The translations under genes were made by a program, and so were the position numbers. A stretch of DNA of 64,000 bases from positions 496,001-560,000 of the forward strand of contig NZ_LBHB01000001.1 in assembly GCF_001010945.1 (NCBI RefSeq), in the 5' to 3' direction. This DNA comes from Aurantiacibacter luteus. GTDB taxonomy: Bacteria > Pseudomonadota > Alphaproteobacteria > Sphingomonadales > Sphingomonadaceae. The notes under the pieces are model-generated. The model searched no databases, was not told the origin of the DNA, and was given only the letters and a program-made list of their open reading frames with translations. Shown here piece after piece: positions 1 to 8,876 of the stretch; the stretch's first letter is position 1; every line of letters begins with the position of its first letter.

Positions 1-40
1 CGATGGGCTCAACGGGCGAAGTCGCTGAAATATCCGAAAA

Positions 41-937
41 TCATCCGGCGCGCAGTTCCTGGGCCAGCAGGCGGAACTCGTCGCCGCGCGGGCTGTTGGG
101 CCGCCAAACGAGGGCGATCTCGCGGCTGGTCTTGCTGCCCTTGAGGGGCCGGGCGACCACGTCGGTCTCGTGCAGGATGCCGGCATCGATCGCCATCTGC
201 GGCAGCATGGTGAGGCCGAGGCCGTTGTCGACCATCTGCACCAGCGTGTGCAGGCTCGTACCGATCATGGTGGCAGAGGCGCGCAGTTCGGGCCTGTTGC
301 AGGCGGCCAGCGCGTGTTCCTTCAGGCAATGGCCGTCCTCCAGCAGCAACAGCCGCGCCTCGTCGATCGAGGCGGGGGCAATTTCCTCGGGCGGATCGCG
401 CGGGTCGTCCTTGGGGAAGGCCACGAACAGTTCGTCGGTGGCGATATGCGCCTTTTCCACCTCGCCGGTGGCGAAGGGCAGGGCGAGCAGCACGCAGTCG
501 GCGCGTCCGTGATGCAGCGATTCGATGGCGTGGTCGCTCGTCTCCTCGCGCAGGAACAGCTTCAGCTGCGGGCGCTCGCGCCGCAGGCGCGGCAGGATGC
601 GCGGCAGCAGGAAGGGCGCGATGGTGGGGATTACGCTCATGCGAAGCTCGCCCGACAGCGGCTTGCCAGCGGCCTGCACCAGCGCGGCCAGTTCCTCCGC
701 CTCGCGTAAGAGCCGGTGCGCCTTGTCGACCACGCTGTTGCCGAGCGGAGTGAAGCGCACCACCCGCCGGCTGCGCTCCACCAGCGTCACGCCGAGCAGC
801 GATTCGAGCTCGCGGATGCCGGCGGAAAGGGTGGACTGGGACACGAACGATGCCTCCGCCGCGCGGCCGAAATGGCCATGCTCGTGCAGCGCGACGAGAT
901 ACTGCAGCTGCTTGATGGTGGGGAGGTAGGTGGACAT
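41..937 (-). CDS. oxyR: Hydrogen peroxide-sensing LysR-family regulator OxyR
   Basis: A 298-residue LysR-type activator. The N-terminal winged helix-turn-helix (about residues 5-65, including AAEASFVSQSTLSAGIRELE) is followed by the substrate-type sensor domain. Two cysteines, C204 in GHCLKEHA and C213 in AAC, have the same eight-residue separation as the redox pair C199/C208 of E. coli OxyR, so peroxide sensing by disulfide formation is the natural reading. It is expected to activate antioxidant genes. No catalase gene is adjacent; the only neighbour is the GIY-YIG ORF downstream of its start. The call is firm at family level and strong for OxyR because of the cysteine pair. Confidence 0.93.
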   Translation of the reverse strand: MSTYLPTIKQLQYLVALHEHGHFGRAAEASFVSQSTLSAGIRELESLLGVTLVERSRRVVRFTPLGNSVVDKAHRLLREAEELAALVQAAGKPLSGELRMSVIPTIAPFLLPRILPRLRRERPQLKLFLREETSDHAIESLHHGRADCVLLALPFATGEVEKAHIATDELFVAFPKDDPRDPPEEIAPASIDEARLLLLEDGHCLKEHALAACNRPELRASATMIGTSLHTLVQMVDNGLGLTMLPQMAIDAGILHETDVVARPLKGSKTSREIALVWRPNSPRGDEFRLLAQELRAG

Positions 938-948
938 TATCCCAAGCT

Positions 949-990
949 CGTCATTGCGAGGAGCTGAAGGCGACGCGGCAATCCATCACC
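949..990. repeat. Left copy of an inverted dispersed-type repeat framing the GIY-YIG ORF
   Basis: This copy begins CGTCATTGCGAGGAGC and ends GCAATCCATCACC. An inverted, shorter version lies at 1291-1324; both share the outer CGTCATTGCGAG and the inner GCAATCCATCACC. The inner edge touches the last base of the GIY-YIG stop codon. Repeats of the GTCATTGCGAG...GCAATCCA type are widely scattered between genes in many bacteria; that knowledge is general, not tested here. Confidence 0.75.
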
Positions 991-1289
991 TAGGCTATCA
1001 CTTCGGCATAGAGGTCGCGCCAGTCGGGGTTACGTTCGACAATCAGCGCGATCTTCTTCTTCCGCGAACCAGCCTTGAGTTGCTTCTCACGCAGGATGGC
1101 GGACTCCATCGTCGGGTGCAACTCGTACCAAACTAGGGTCTTACAGCAGTATTGCCTGGTAAAACCGTCGACGAGTCCTTGCCGATGCTGCCACCCGCGC
1201 TGCGCGATGTCCGAAGTGACGCCGACGTAGATGGTACCATTCTTGCGATTGGCCATGATATAGACGCAGGGCTGAATGTCGCGGGCCAT
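990..1289 (-). CDS. Small single-domain GIY-YIG endonuclease
   Basis: A 99-residue protein that is essentially only a GIY-YIG nuclease domain: CVYIMANR (GIY element, Y10), TIYVGVTSD (YIG element, Y21-G23), a conserved arginine in AQRGWQHR, then ESAILREKQLK with candidate metal-binding glutamates. It belongs to the short UPF0213/SLX1-like group common in bacteria, whose cellular role is mostly unknown; cleavage of branched or single-stranded DNA is a family-based guess. The start codon lies one base from the right repeat and the stop shares a base with the left repeat, so the gene fills the interval exactly. No ribosome-binding site other than repeat sequence is available upstream. Confidence 0.85.
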   Translation of the reverse strand: MARDIQPCVYIMANRKNGTIYVGVTSDIAQRGWQHRQGLVDGFTRQYCCKTLVWYELHPTMESAILREKQLKAGSRKKKIALIVERNPDWRDLYAEVIA

Positions 1290-1290
1290 G

Positions 1291-1324
1291 GGTGATGGAT
1301 TGCTTCGCTACGCTCGCAATGACG
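1291..1324. repeat. Right copy of the inverted repeat framing the GIY-YIG ORF
   Basis: The sequence GGTGATGGATTGCTTCGC then TACGCTCGCAATGACG is the reverse complement of the repeat at 949-990, minus about 8 bp in the middle. It lies directly upstream of the GIY-YIG start codon on the minus strand and so must also serve as its leader. Confidence 0.75.
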
Positions 1325-1345
1325 GGGGGAAGAGGCCGCGCACCA

Positions 1346-2542
1346 TCACTTCGCCGCCTCGATCATGTCCGCGCGGACCTGGTCGATGTGCGCCATCTTC
1401 AGCCGGCCTTTCTCGACCGCGAAAGCGAGCTTGCCCTCGACCAGTTCGAGCGCGTCCTTGCCGAAGACCTCGTAGCGCCAGCCTTCGAGGATCGGCAGCT
1501 TACGCACGCCGGCGGCGAGCGCCTCCAGTTCGTCGGAGCGGGTGAGCAGCCGGCTGGCGACGTCGATCTCGCGGCTGCGGATCTTTAGCAGCAGTTTCAG
1601 GAGGTCCGCCACCAGCACGCCCTCCTTGCCCAGCGGCGCGCCGCGCTTGGGCTTGTCGGGCATCTCGTCATCGGACAGCGGCTGCGAGTTCTTGAGCGTC
1701 TTCATCAGCCGCTTGCCGATGTCGTTATCCTTCCAAGCCTGCGAAAGCCCGCGCACCTTCGCGAGATCGGCCTGGGACTTGGGCGGATGGCTGGCGATGT
1801 CGGCCAGCGTCTCGTCGCGCACGATGCGGCCGCGCGGGATGTCCTTGTCCTGCGCCTCCTGCTCGCGCCAGGCGGCAAGATCGCGCAGGCGGCCGAGCAC
1901 CGCCGGATTGCGCCCCGGCGCGCGGATGCGCTTCCACGCCTCGCCATGGTCGTTGGCATAGTTGGCGGGGTCCGCCAGCTTCTCCATCTCCGCATCGAGC
2001 CAGCTGCCGCGCCCGGTCTTGATCAGCTTCTTGAGCAGGCGGGGGAAGATCTTGGCGAGGTAGGTGACGTCGCCGATGGCATATTCGATCTGCCGCTCGG
2101 TCAGCGGACGACGGCTCCAGTCGGTGAAGCGAGCGCCCTTGTCGATCGTTTTGCCGAGCCAGCTCTCGACGAGGTTGGCATAGCCGATCTGTTCGGACTG
2201 GCTGACCGCCATCATGGCGATTTGCGTGTCGAAGATGGGGTAGGGCGTCTTCTTGGTGAAGTTGTAGACGATCTCCACGTCCTGCCCGCCGGCGTGGAAG
2301 ACCTTCAGCACCTCGTCGTTCTCAGTCAACAGGTCCCACAGCGGCGTGAGGTCAAGCCCGTCCGCCAGCGGATCGATGGCGGCGGCTTCCTCCTCGTTGC
2401 CGATCTGAATCAGGCAGAGCAGCGGGTAGAAGGTGTTCTCGCGCATGAATTCGGTGTCGACGCACACGAAGTCGGACTTGGCGAGCCGCTCGCACAGCTC
2501 GGCGAGGTCGGCGGTCTTGGTAATCAGGGGATGGATGTTCAT
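1346..2542 (-). CDS. rnd: Ribonuclease D
   Basis: A 398-residue 3'-5' exoribonuclease of the DEDD family that trims tRNA and other structured RNA 3' ends. Exo I is VDTEFMRENTFYP, Exo II includes HAGGQDVEIVYN, and Exo III is YAIGDVTYLAKIF; HRDC-type helical regions follow from about residue 210. The ATG at 2542 starts the typical MNIHPLI segment. A reading frame extends a further 51 codons upstream, but that extension has no similarity to the family and would run into the divergent aspS promoter region, so I reject it. It is transcribed divergently from aspS with 179 bp between them. Confidence 0.94.
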   Translation of the reverse strand: MNIHPLITKTADLAELCERLAKSDFVCVDTEFMRENTFYPLLCLIQIGNEEEAAAIDPLADGLDLTPLWDLLTENDEVLKVFHAGGQDVEIVYNFTKKTPYPIFDTQIAMMAVSQSEQIGYANLVESWLGKTIDKGARFTDWSRRPLTERQIEYAIGDVTYLAKIFPRLLKKLIKTGRGSWLDAEMEKLADPANYANDHGEAWKRIRAPGRNPAVLGRLRDLAAWREQEAQDKDIPRGRIVRDETLADIASHPPKSQADLAKVRGLSQAWKDNDIGKRLMKTLKNSQPLSDDEMPDKPKRGAPLGKEGVLVADLLKLLLKIRSREIDVASRLLTRSDELEALAAGVRKLPILEGWRYEVFGKDALELVEGKLAFAVEKGRLKMAHIDQVRADMIEAAK

Positions 2543-2609
2543 TGCAATCTTTTCGTCTGGTGGCCGGTGCACCGACCCGCGCACGCTCCCGCTTCGCCAG
2601 AGGGAAATC

Positions 2610-2638
2610 TTGACAAAGCGGCGTGCATATCCTGTTAG
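2610..2638 (+). promoter_or_regulatory. Candidate sigma-70 promoter for aspS
   Basis: A perfect TTGACA at 2610-2615 is followed after 17 bp by TGTTAG at 2633-2638, giving a predicted transcription start near 2645, about 75 bp before the aspS ATG. The -35 box is strong and the -10 box is weak. Confidence 0.4.
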
Positions 2639-2721
2639 CGCGCGCGACGGCTGCAGGCCTGCCGCGGAAGCTTCCGCCGCGCGCCTTAGCGCCATAACCC
2701 GCGAATTGAAAAGAGTCCTCC

Positions 2722-4554
2722 ATGCACGCCTACCGCACCCACACTTGTGCCCAGCTATCGAAGGCCGATGTCGGCGAGGCCGTCCGCCTGTCGGGCTGGG
2801 TGCATCGCAAGCGCGACCACGGCGGCGTGCTGTTCGTGGACCTGCGCGACCATTACGGTATCACCCAGATCGTGGCGGACGAGGACAGCCCGGCGCTGCC
2901 CGTGCTCGACGCGCTGCGGCTGGAAAGCGTCGTCACCATCGACGGCGAGGTGAAGGCGCGCGACGCGGCGGCGGTGAACGCCAACCTGCCGACCGGCGAG
3001 ATCGAGGTCTTCGCCCGCGCGGTGACCGTGCAGAGCAAGGCGGACGACCTGCCGCTGATCGTCAACAGCGCGGAGGACTACCCTGAGGAGACGCGCCTCA
3101 AGTACCGCTTCGTCGACCTTCGGCGCGAGCGGGTGCATGCCAACATCATGCTGCGTAACAAGGTCATCACAAGCCTGCGCCGCCGCATGACCGACCAGGG
3201 CTTCTCCGAGTTCCAGACCCCGATCCTGGGCGCGAGCAGCCCCGAGGGCGCGCGCGACTATCTCGTCCCCAGCCGCCTCCACCCGGGCCGCTTCTACGCG
3301 CTGCCGCAGGCGCCGCAGATGTTCAAGCAGCTGCTGATGGTCGCGGGCTTCGACCGCTATTTCCAGATCGCCCCCTGCTTCCGCGACGAGGACCTGCGCG
3401 CCGACCGCAGCCCGGAGTTCTACCAGCTCGACTTCGAGATGAGCTTCGTGACGCAGGACGACGTGTTCGATGCCATCGAGCCCGTGCTGGCGGGCGTGTT
3501 CGAGGAGTTCTCCGGCGGCAAGAGCGTGACGCCTGCAGGCGAGTTCCCGCGCATCCCCTATGCCGAGACCATGCTGAAGTACGGCACGGACAAGCCCGAC
3601 CTGCGCAATCCGCTCGTCATCAGCGACGTGACCGAGCACTTCACCAGCTCCGGCTTCGGCCTGTTCGAGAAGATCGTCGGCGGCGGCGGGCGCGTGCGGG
3701 TGATCCCGGCGCCGGCCACGCACGAGAAAAGCCGCAAGTTCTTCGACGACATGAACGACTGGGCGCGCAAGGAAGGCTTCGCCGGCCTCGGCTACGTCAC
3801 CCGCAAGGGCGGCGAGTTCGGCGGGCCCATCGCCAAGAACCACGGCGAGGAAGGGATGCTCAAGCTCTACGCCGAGCTGGGTCTTGGCGAGAACGACGGG
3901 CTGTTCTTCGCCGCGGGCAAGGAAAAGGACGCGGCCAAGCTGGCCGGCGCCGCGCGCACCCGCGTGGGCGAGGAGCTGGGCCTGATCGAGGAGAATTGCT
4001 TCAAGTTCTGCTGGATCGTCGATTTCCCGATGTTCGAATACGACGAGGAGCTGAAGAAGGTCGATTTCAGCCACAACCCCTTCTCCATGCCGCAGGGCGA
4101 GATGGAGGCGCTGGAGAACACCGACCCGCTCGAGATTAAGGCCTGGCAGTACGACATCGTCTGCAACGGCTACGAGCTGTCGTCGGGCGCGATCCGGAAC
4201 CACAAGCCGGAGATCATGTACAAGGCCTTCGAAATCGCCGGCTACACCCGCGAGGACGTGGACGCGAACTTCTCCGGCATGATCGAGGCCTTCAAGCTGG
4301 GCGCCCCGCCGCACGGCGGTTCGGCCCCCGGCATCGACCGCATCGTGATGCTGCTGGCCGATGAGCCCAACATCCGCGAGGTCATCGCCTTCCCGCTGAA
4401 CCAGCGCGCGCAGGACCTGATGATGGGCGCGCCCTCGGTCGTCTCGGCCCGCCAGCTGCGCGACGTGCACATCCGCCTCTCGGGCGAGGCGCTGGAGGTG
4501 CAAAAGGACGCGAGCGAGGCGGAGACAACCCGCGTCGACCAAGCGGGCGAGTAA
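2722..4554 (+). CDS. aspS: Aspartate--tRNA ligase, bacterial type, probably non-discriminating
   Basis: A 610-residue class IIb synthetase that charges tRNA with aspartate. An N-terminal OB-fold anticodon domain ([11 protein letters not shown]) is followed by motif 2 ([16 protein letters not shown]) and, after the bacterial GAD insertion, motif 3 near the C-terminus ([16 protein letters not shown]). Length is normal for bacterial AspRS (about 590-610). H33 in KRDHGG corresponds to the position where discriminating enzymes carry leucine and non-discriminating ones histidine, so this enzyme probably also makes Asp-tRNA(Asn), to be amidated by GatCAB encoded elsewhere. The end converges on the HDAC-like gene with only 3 bp between. 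Confidence 0.97.
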   Translation: MHAYRTHTCAQLSKADVGEAVRLSGWVHRKRDHGGVLFVDLRDHYGITQIVADEDSPALPVLDALRLESVVTIDGEVKARDAAAVNANLPTGEIEVFARAVTVQSKADDLPLIVNSAEDYPEETRLKYRFVDLRRERVHANIMLRNKVITSLRRRMTDQGFSEFQTPILGASSPEGARDYLVPSRLHPGRFYALPQAPQMFKQLLMVAGFDRYFQIAPCFRDEDLRADRSPEFYQLDFEMSFVTQDDVFDAIEPVLAGVFEEFSGGKSVTPAGEFPRIPYAETMLKYGTDKPDLRNPLVISDVTEHFTSSGFGLFEKIVGGGGRVRVIPAPATHEKSRKFFDDMNDWARKEGFAGLGYVTRKGGEFGGPIAKNHGEEGMLKLYAELGLGENDGLFFAAGKEKDAAKLAGAARTRVGEELGLIEENCFKFCWIVDFPMFEYDEELKKVDFSHNPFSMPQGEMEALENTDPLEIKAWQYDIVCNGYELSSGAIRNHKPEIMYKAFEIAGYTREDVDANFSGMIEAFKLGAPPHGGSAPGIDRIVMLLADEPNIREVIAFPLNQRAQDLMMGAPSVVSARQLRDVHIRLSGEALEVQKDASEAETTRVDQAGE

Positions 4555-4557
4555 GGC

Positions 4558-5565
4558 CTAGCTCTCCAACCCGTCGAGGAAGGCGGCAAGGTTCGCGCCC
4601 AGCGCACCCACCGCGTAGCCGCCTTCCATGATGCCCACGACCGGCAGCCGCATGCCCGCGATGGCCGCGCCGATGCGGCGCATGTCGGGCGTGGTCAGGC
4701 GGAAGTGGCTGATCGGGTCGCCCTCGAACGTATCCGCGCCGTAGGAGACGAGCAGCGTGTCCGCGCCCCAGTCGATGGCGGCGGTGAGCGCGGCGTCCAG
4801 CGCAGGCGCATAGTCCGCCCAAGTGGCCCCTCGCGCCAGCGGCAGGTTGAGCGTCGCCCCTTCGCCTGCGACCAGACCGCGCTCGTCGGCATGGCCCCAG
4901 AAGAAGGGAAAGTCGGTCTTCGGATCGGCGTGGATCGAGGCGAAGAACACGTCGCCGCGCTCGTAGAAGATGTCCTGCGTGCCGTTGCCGTGGTGGTAGT
5001 CGACATCGACGATGGCGACCCTGCGCCCCGCATCGGCCAAAGCCTGCGCCGCCACGGCTGCGGCATTCAAATAGCAATAGCCGCCACAATTGTCGGCGCC
5101 CGCGTGGTGGCCGGGCGGGCGGGTGAGGGCAAAGGCGCGCGTCTCGCCGCCGAGCACCGCCGCCACCGCGCCGAGCGCCGACTGCGCGCTGGCATAGGTC
5201 GCCGCCCATGTCCCCTCGGCGATCGGCGTCACCACGTCGGCCGAGAAGCGCCCCAGCTTCGCGTCGATCCTGTCGAGGCACAGCGGACGGCGGCGCGACA
5301 CGGGAAAAGCATAGCCCAGCGCATCGCCTTCGCGCCCAGCCGCGCGCCACTCGGCATAGGCCGTTTGCAGGAACTCGACGTAGTCCGCCCCATGCACCGC
5401 GAGGATCGGTGCGAGGCCGCGATCCTGCGGCTCCTCGACCGGGCCGACCGCGGCGAGCATGGCATCGACCCGGGCGCTCGTTTCGGCGAATTCGGTCCAG
5501 TCGCCGTTGTGAAACTCGCGGCGGGGAGCGTGGCCGGCCTGCGCGCTGCAGTGGAAGATTCTCAT
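4558..5565 (-). CDS. Histone deacetylase-family amidohydrolase (acetylpolyamine amidohydrolase-like)
   Basis: A 335-residue zinc amidohydrolase of the arginase/deacetylase fold. Diagnostic segments are LTRPPGHHAG (catalytic histidine pair, about residue 150), VAIVDVDYHHGNGTQD (zinc aspartate and histidine, about residue 188), SYGADTFEGDP (second zinc aspartate) and GIMEGGYA. Bacterial members deacetylate polyamines or other small acetylated amines; the natural substrate cannot be read from sequence. The ATG at 5565 opens the conserved MRIFHC start; the 24 extra upstream codons overlap a terminator hairpin and are not protein-like. It is convergent with aspS. Confidence 0.9.
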   Translation of the reverse strand: MRIFHCSAQAGHAPRREFHNGDWTEFAETSARVDAMLAAVGPVEEPQDRGLAPILAVHGADYVEFLQTAYAEWRAAGREGDALGYAFPVSRRRPLCLDRIDAKLGRFSADVVTPIAEGTWAATYASAQSALGAVAAVLGGETRAFALTRPPGHHAGADNCGGYCYLNAAAVAAQALADAGRRVAIVDVDYHHGNGTQDIFYERGDVFFASIHADPKTDFPFFWGHADERGLVAGEGATLNLPLARGATWADYAPALDAALTAAIDWGADTLLVSYGADTFEGDPISHFRLTTPDMRRIGAAIAGMRLPVVGIMEGGYAVGALGANLAAFLDGLES

Positions 5566-5603
5566 GCCCGCCTCATACCCGCCGCGGCTGCCGCCACCAT
5601 ACC

Positions 5604-5635
5604 AAAAGGGCGCGGCCCCCGAAGGAACCGCGCCC
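5604..5635 (-). terminator. Intrinsic terminator after the DUF2383 gene
   Basis: GGGCGCGG (5608-5615) pairs with CCGCGCCC (5628-5635). Read on the minus strand the hairpin is followed by TTTT. It lies just after the stop of the four-helix-bundle gene at 5671. Confidence 0.65.
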
Positions 5636-5670
5636 ACAGAACCCTGTTACAGGCCCTGCTTGCCTCGTGG

Positions 5671-6105
5671 TCAGTCGTACTGCTTCTCGATGCTGTCGCC
5701 GAACTGCTCACCTTCGCAGATCTCGGCATAGACCTGCTGGATCACGGCGCGCGACTGCGGGTCGAGGTCGTCGTCTTCCAGCGCGGCCTCGAACTTGCCC
5801 TTGATGTAGTCCTCGCCTTCCTCGACGCGCTCGGCGGCGGCCTCGTCGTCGTTCTCGAAGGCGCTGGTGATGCCCAGCCACATCTGGTGCAGCTCGCCGG
5901 TCATCGTGCCCTTGGTGACGAGCTCGCCGCCCTGGCGCTCGACCTCGGCATTGAGCGTCGCGACGGTCTGCTCGCGCTTGGCGGCGCGGTCCATCAGCGC
6001 CTGCTTGAGCTGCGGGTTGTTGGCCTTCTCCGCGGCCTTGCGATAGCCCTCGACCGAATCGAAGGCGGTATCGGTAAGGGTCTTGAGAACGGTATTGGCG
6101 GACAT
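5671..6105 (-). CDS. PA2169-type four-helix-bundle protein (DUF2383), ferritin-like
   Basis: A 144-residue soluble, acidic, all-helical protein. The pattern LTDTAFDSVEGYRKAAE at the start and LHQMWLGITSAF in the middle, with glutamates and aspartates spaced along amphipathic helices, matches the DUF2383/PA2169 family of ferritin-like four-helix bundles. Members are often linked to stress, but no reaction is established. A good ribosome-binding site (AAGGAGAAT) precedes the ATG, and an intrinsic terminator follows at 5604-5635, so it is probably monocistronic. It is divergent from acpP across 187 bp. Confidence 0.85.
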   Translation of the reverse strand: MSANTVLKTLTDTAFDSVEGYRKAAEKANNPQLKQALMDRAAKREQTVATLNAEVERQGGELVTKGTMTGELHQMWLGITSAFENDDEAAAERVEEGEDYIKGKFEAALEDDDLDPQSRAVIQQVYAEICEGEQFGDSIEKQYD

Positions 6106-6292
6106 CTGATATTCTCCTTTGAATCAGGATGTTGTCCTACCAATCGCGGGGGCCGTGGATGTTTCCCGGAAATCGGCGCTGGCCGCACCCGCTTCGTCGT
6201 AAAGCGGTGCGGCACGGCGCGGGCACTTGCGCTCGCTCGCGGCGTTCATTAGGGCGAAAGCAACTGATCACCCCCAAAAGGACAACAGATAC

Positions 6293-6529
6293 ATGAGCGA
6301 TATTGCCGCACGCGTGAAGAAGATCGTGGTCGAGCACCTGGGTGTCGAGGAAGAAAAGGTCACGCCCGAGGCGAGCTTCATCGACGATCTGGGCGCCGAC
6401 AGCCTCGACATCGTCGAGCTGGTGATGGCCTTCGAGGAAGAGTTCGGCGTGGAAATCCCCGACGATGCCGCGGAGAAGATCAACACCGTGGGCGATGCCA
6501 ACACCTACATCGAACAGCACGCCGGCTGA
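6293..6529 (+). CDS. acpP: Acyl carrier protein
   Basis: A 78-residue acidic acyl carrier protein for type II fatty acid synthesis. The phosphopantetheine attachment site is S37 in [13 protein letters not shown]. Length and sequence are typical of housekeeping AcpP. The ATG at 6293 is preceded by AAAAGGACA; an in-frame 22-codon extension upstream has no family similarity. It is followed by fabF after 123 bp, the usual acpP-fabF order. Confidence 0.98.
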   Translation: MSDIAARVKKIVVEHLGVEEEKVTPEASFIDDLGADSLDIVELVMAFEEEFGVEIPDDAAEKINTVGDANTYIEQHAG

Positions 6530-6652
6530 TCCGGCACCCCTCGTCCGCGATACGGCCCGCCGGCCCTAGTTGGTGTCGGGGACGGGGATGAAAGGCTCGG
6601 CCACAAGGCTGGGCCTTTCTTGCATGAAAACCGCATTGAAGAGGATGTGACT

Positions 6653-7915
6653 ATGCGGCGCGTCGTCGTTACCGGACTTGGCCTCGTCACCCCGCTGGGC
6701 GCCGACGTCGAGACAACCTGGGCCAACCTGATCGCGGGCGAGAGCGGGATCGATACGATCACCCGCTTCGACACCACGGGCCAGAAGGCCACCATCGCCG
6801 GCGAGGTGAAGGGCAAGGACCATCCCTGGGGCTTCGACCCCGACAGGCGCGTGGACCACAAGGTGCAGCGCCAGGTCGATCCGTTCATCGTCTACGCCAT
6901 CGACGCCGCCGGGCAGGCGCTGGAGGATGCGGGCCTTACCGAGATGGACGAGGCGACCAAGCTGCGCGCTGGCGTCTCCATCGGTTCAGGCATCGGCGGA
7001 CTGCCGGGGATCGAGCTGGAATCGGTGAACCTCGCCGAGCGCGGCCCGGGCCGCGTCAGCCCGCACTTCGTCCACGGACGCCTGATCAACCTCACCAGCG
7101 GGCAGGTGTCCATCAAGTACGGCCTGATGGGCCCGAACCATTCTGTCGTGACGGCGTGCTCCACCGGGGCGCACTCGATTGGTGATGCCGCGCGGATGAT
7201 CAAGGACGACGATGCCGACATCATGCTGGCGGGCGGGGCGGAAAGCACCATCAACCCGCTCGGCGTGGCCGGCTTCGCGCAGGCCAAGGCGCTCAACATG
7301 AGCATGAACGACCGGCCAAAGGAGGCGAGCCGCCCCTACGACCGCAATCGCGATGGCTTCGTCATGGGCGAGGGCGCAGGCGTCGTCGTGCTGGAGGAAT
7401 ACGAGCACGCCAAGGCGCGCGGCGCGAAGATCTATGCCGAGGTCGTCGGCTATGGCCTCTCCGGCGATGCCTACCACGTCACCGCCCCGCACCCCGAGGG
7501 CAAGGGCGCGGAAAATGCCATGCGCATGGCCATCCGCAAAGCCGGGATCGAGCCCTGCGACATCGACTACGTCAACGCCCACGGCACCAGCACCATGGCC
7601 GACACCATCGAGCTCGCCGCGGTCAAGCGCGTGCTGGGCGACGACCTGTGCGGCGCCTCCATGTCCTCGACCAAGAGCGCCATCGGCCACCTGCTCGGCG
7701 GCGCGGGCGCGGTGGAAAGCATCTTCTGCATCCTCGCCATCCGCGACCAGGTGGTGCCGCCCACGCTGAACCTCACCGACCCCGACGACGGGACGGAGGG
7801 CGTGGACCTTGTCCCGCTCAAGGCCAAGAAGCGCGAAGTGGACGCGGTGCTCAACAACAGCTTCGGCTTCGGCGGCACCAACGCCAGCCTCGTCATGCGG
7901 CGCGTGGTCGACTGA
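6653..7915 (+). CDS. fabF: Beta-ketoacyl-ACP synthase II
   Basis: A 420-residue condensing enzyme that elongates acyl-ACP with malonyl-ACP in the cytoplasm. The nucleophile is C169 in VVTACSTGAHS; the two catalytic histidines are in NAHGTSTMAD and AIGHLLGGAGAVE. The start at 6653 (MRRVVVTGLG) is the canonical KAS II start and has GAGGATG upstream. It sits between acpP and mltG; its TGA ends one base before the mltG GTG, so the two are almost certainly cotranscribed. Confidence 0.97.
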   Translation: MRRVVVTGLGLVTPLGADVETTWANLIAGESGIDTITRFDTTGQKATIAGEVKGKDHPWGFDPDRRVDHKVQRQVDPFIVYAIDAAGQALEDAGLTEMDEATKLRAGVSIGSGIGGLPGIELESVNLAERGPGRVSPHFVHGRLINLTSGQVSIKYGLMGPNHSVVTACSTGAHSIGDAARMIKDDDADIMLAGGAESTINPLGVAGFAQAKALNMSMNDRPKEASRPYDRNRDGFVMGEGAGVVVLEEYEHAKARGAKIYAEVVGYGLSGDAYHVTAPHPEGKGAENAMRMAIRKAGIEPCDIDYVNAHGTSTMADTIELAAVKRVLGDDLCGASMSSTKSAIGHLLGGAGAVESIFCILAIRDQVVPPTLNLTDPDDGTEGVDLVPLKAKKREVDAVLNNSFGFGGTNASLVMRRVVD

Positions 7916-7916
7916 C

Positions 7917-8876
7917 GTGAAGAAACTGCTGCTGATTGCCGCAGCGGTGGTGCTCGCTGCCGCCGCCTGGTTCGCCTCGGGCTGGTACGGCGGCGCGAAC
8001 GTGGAGGAGGAGACGGCCTTCATCGTGCCCAACGGCGCCTCGCTCACCTCGGTGGCGGGCAAGCTGGAGGACGAGGGGCTGATCGGTTCCTCGAGCAGCT
8101 TCCTGCTGCGGGCGAAGATTTTCGGCAGCGGCGATCCGATCAAGGCGGGCGAGTTCCTGCTGCCAAAGGGCGCGAGCAACGCCAAGATCCTCGATACCTT
8201 TCAGCACGGCGACGTGATCCGTCGCTTCGTGACCATTCCCGAAGGCATGCCCTCGGTGCTGGTCCACGACGTGCTGATGGCCGAACCGCTCCTGACCGGC
8301 GAAATCCCCGTGCCCGAGGAAGGCTCGGTCCTGCCCGACACCTACGATTTCGAGCGCGGGGAGAGCCGTGTGGCGGTGCTGGCGCGGATGAAGCGGGCGA
8401 TGGACGATACGCTCGCCGAACTCTGGCCCAACCGCACCGATCGCACCGTCGTGAATTCGCCCGCCGAGGCGGTGGTGCTGGCCAGCATCGTGGAAAAGGA
8501 AACCGGCGTGCCGGAGGAGCGGCGCATGGTCGCCGGGCTCTATTCCAACCGCGTGCGCCAGGGCATCATGCTCCAGGCCGACCCGACGATCATCTACCCC
8601 ATCACCCGCGGCCGTCCGCTGGGCCGCCGTATCCGCCAGTCGGAAATTCAGGCGATCAACGATTACAACACCTACTCGATGGTCGGCCTGCCACGCGGAC
8701 CGATCACCAATCCGGGCCGTGCCAGCATCGAGGCTGTGCTCAACCCGGCGGAAACCGACGCGATCTACATGGTCGCCGATGGCAGCGGCGGGCACGAATT
8801 CAATTCGACGCTGGAGGGCCACAACGAGGCGGTGGAACGGTGGTTCACGCTCAGGCGCCAGCGCGGGGAAATGTGA
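7917..8876 (+). CDS. mltG: Endolytic murein transglycosylase
   Basis: A 319-residue inner-membrane lytic transglycosylase (YceG family) thought to cut nascent glycan strands and set their length. A single N-terminal membrane segment (LLLIAAAVVLAAAAWFA) is followed by a LysM-like region and the catalytic domain. The catalytic glutamate is E193 in ASIVEKETGVPEE, and the substrate motif LQADPTIIYP follows. The start is GTG at 7917, one base past the fabF stop. The last codons overlap the next gene (GTGA at 8873-8876). The acpP-fabF-mltG order couples lipid and wall synthesis. Confidence 0.95.
   Translation: MKKLLLIAAAVVLAAAAWFASGWYGGANVEEETAFIVPNGASLTSVAGKLEDEGLIGSSSSFLLRAKIFGSGDPIKAGEFLLPKGASNAKILDTFQHGDVIRRFVTIPEGMPSVLVHDVLMAEPLLTGEIPVPEEGSVLPDTYDFERGESRVAVLARMKRAMDDTLAELWPNRTDRTVVNSPAEAVVLASIVEKETGVPEERRMVAGLYSNRVRQGIMLQADPTIIYPITRGRPLGRRIRQSEIQAINDYNTYSMVGLPRGPITNPGRASIEAVLNPAETDAIYMVADGSGGHEFNSTLEGHNEAVERWFTLRRQRGEM

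Noticed and set aside
1-40. Window start before the oxyR stop
   Set aside because: Forty bases with no gene, hairpin or repeat that I can support.
2755-4542. Long minus-strand open frame (595 codons) opposite aspS
   Set aside because: It is the complement of a well-conserved gene in high-GC DNA; the translation is rich in Arg/His/Leu and has no family motif.
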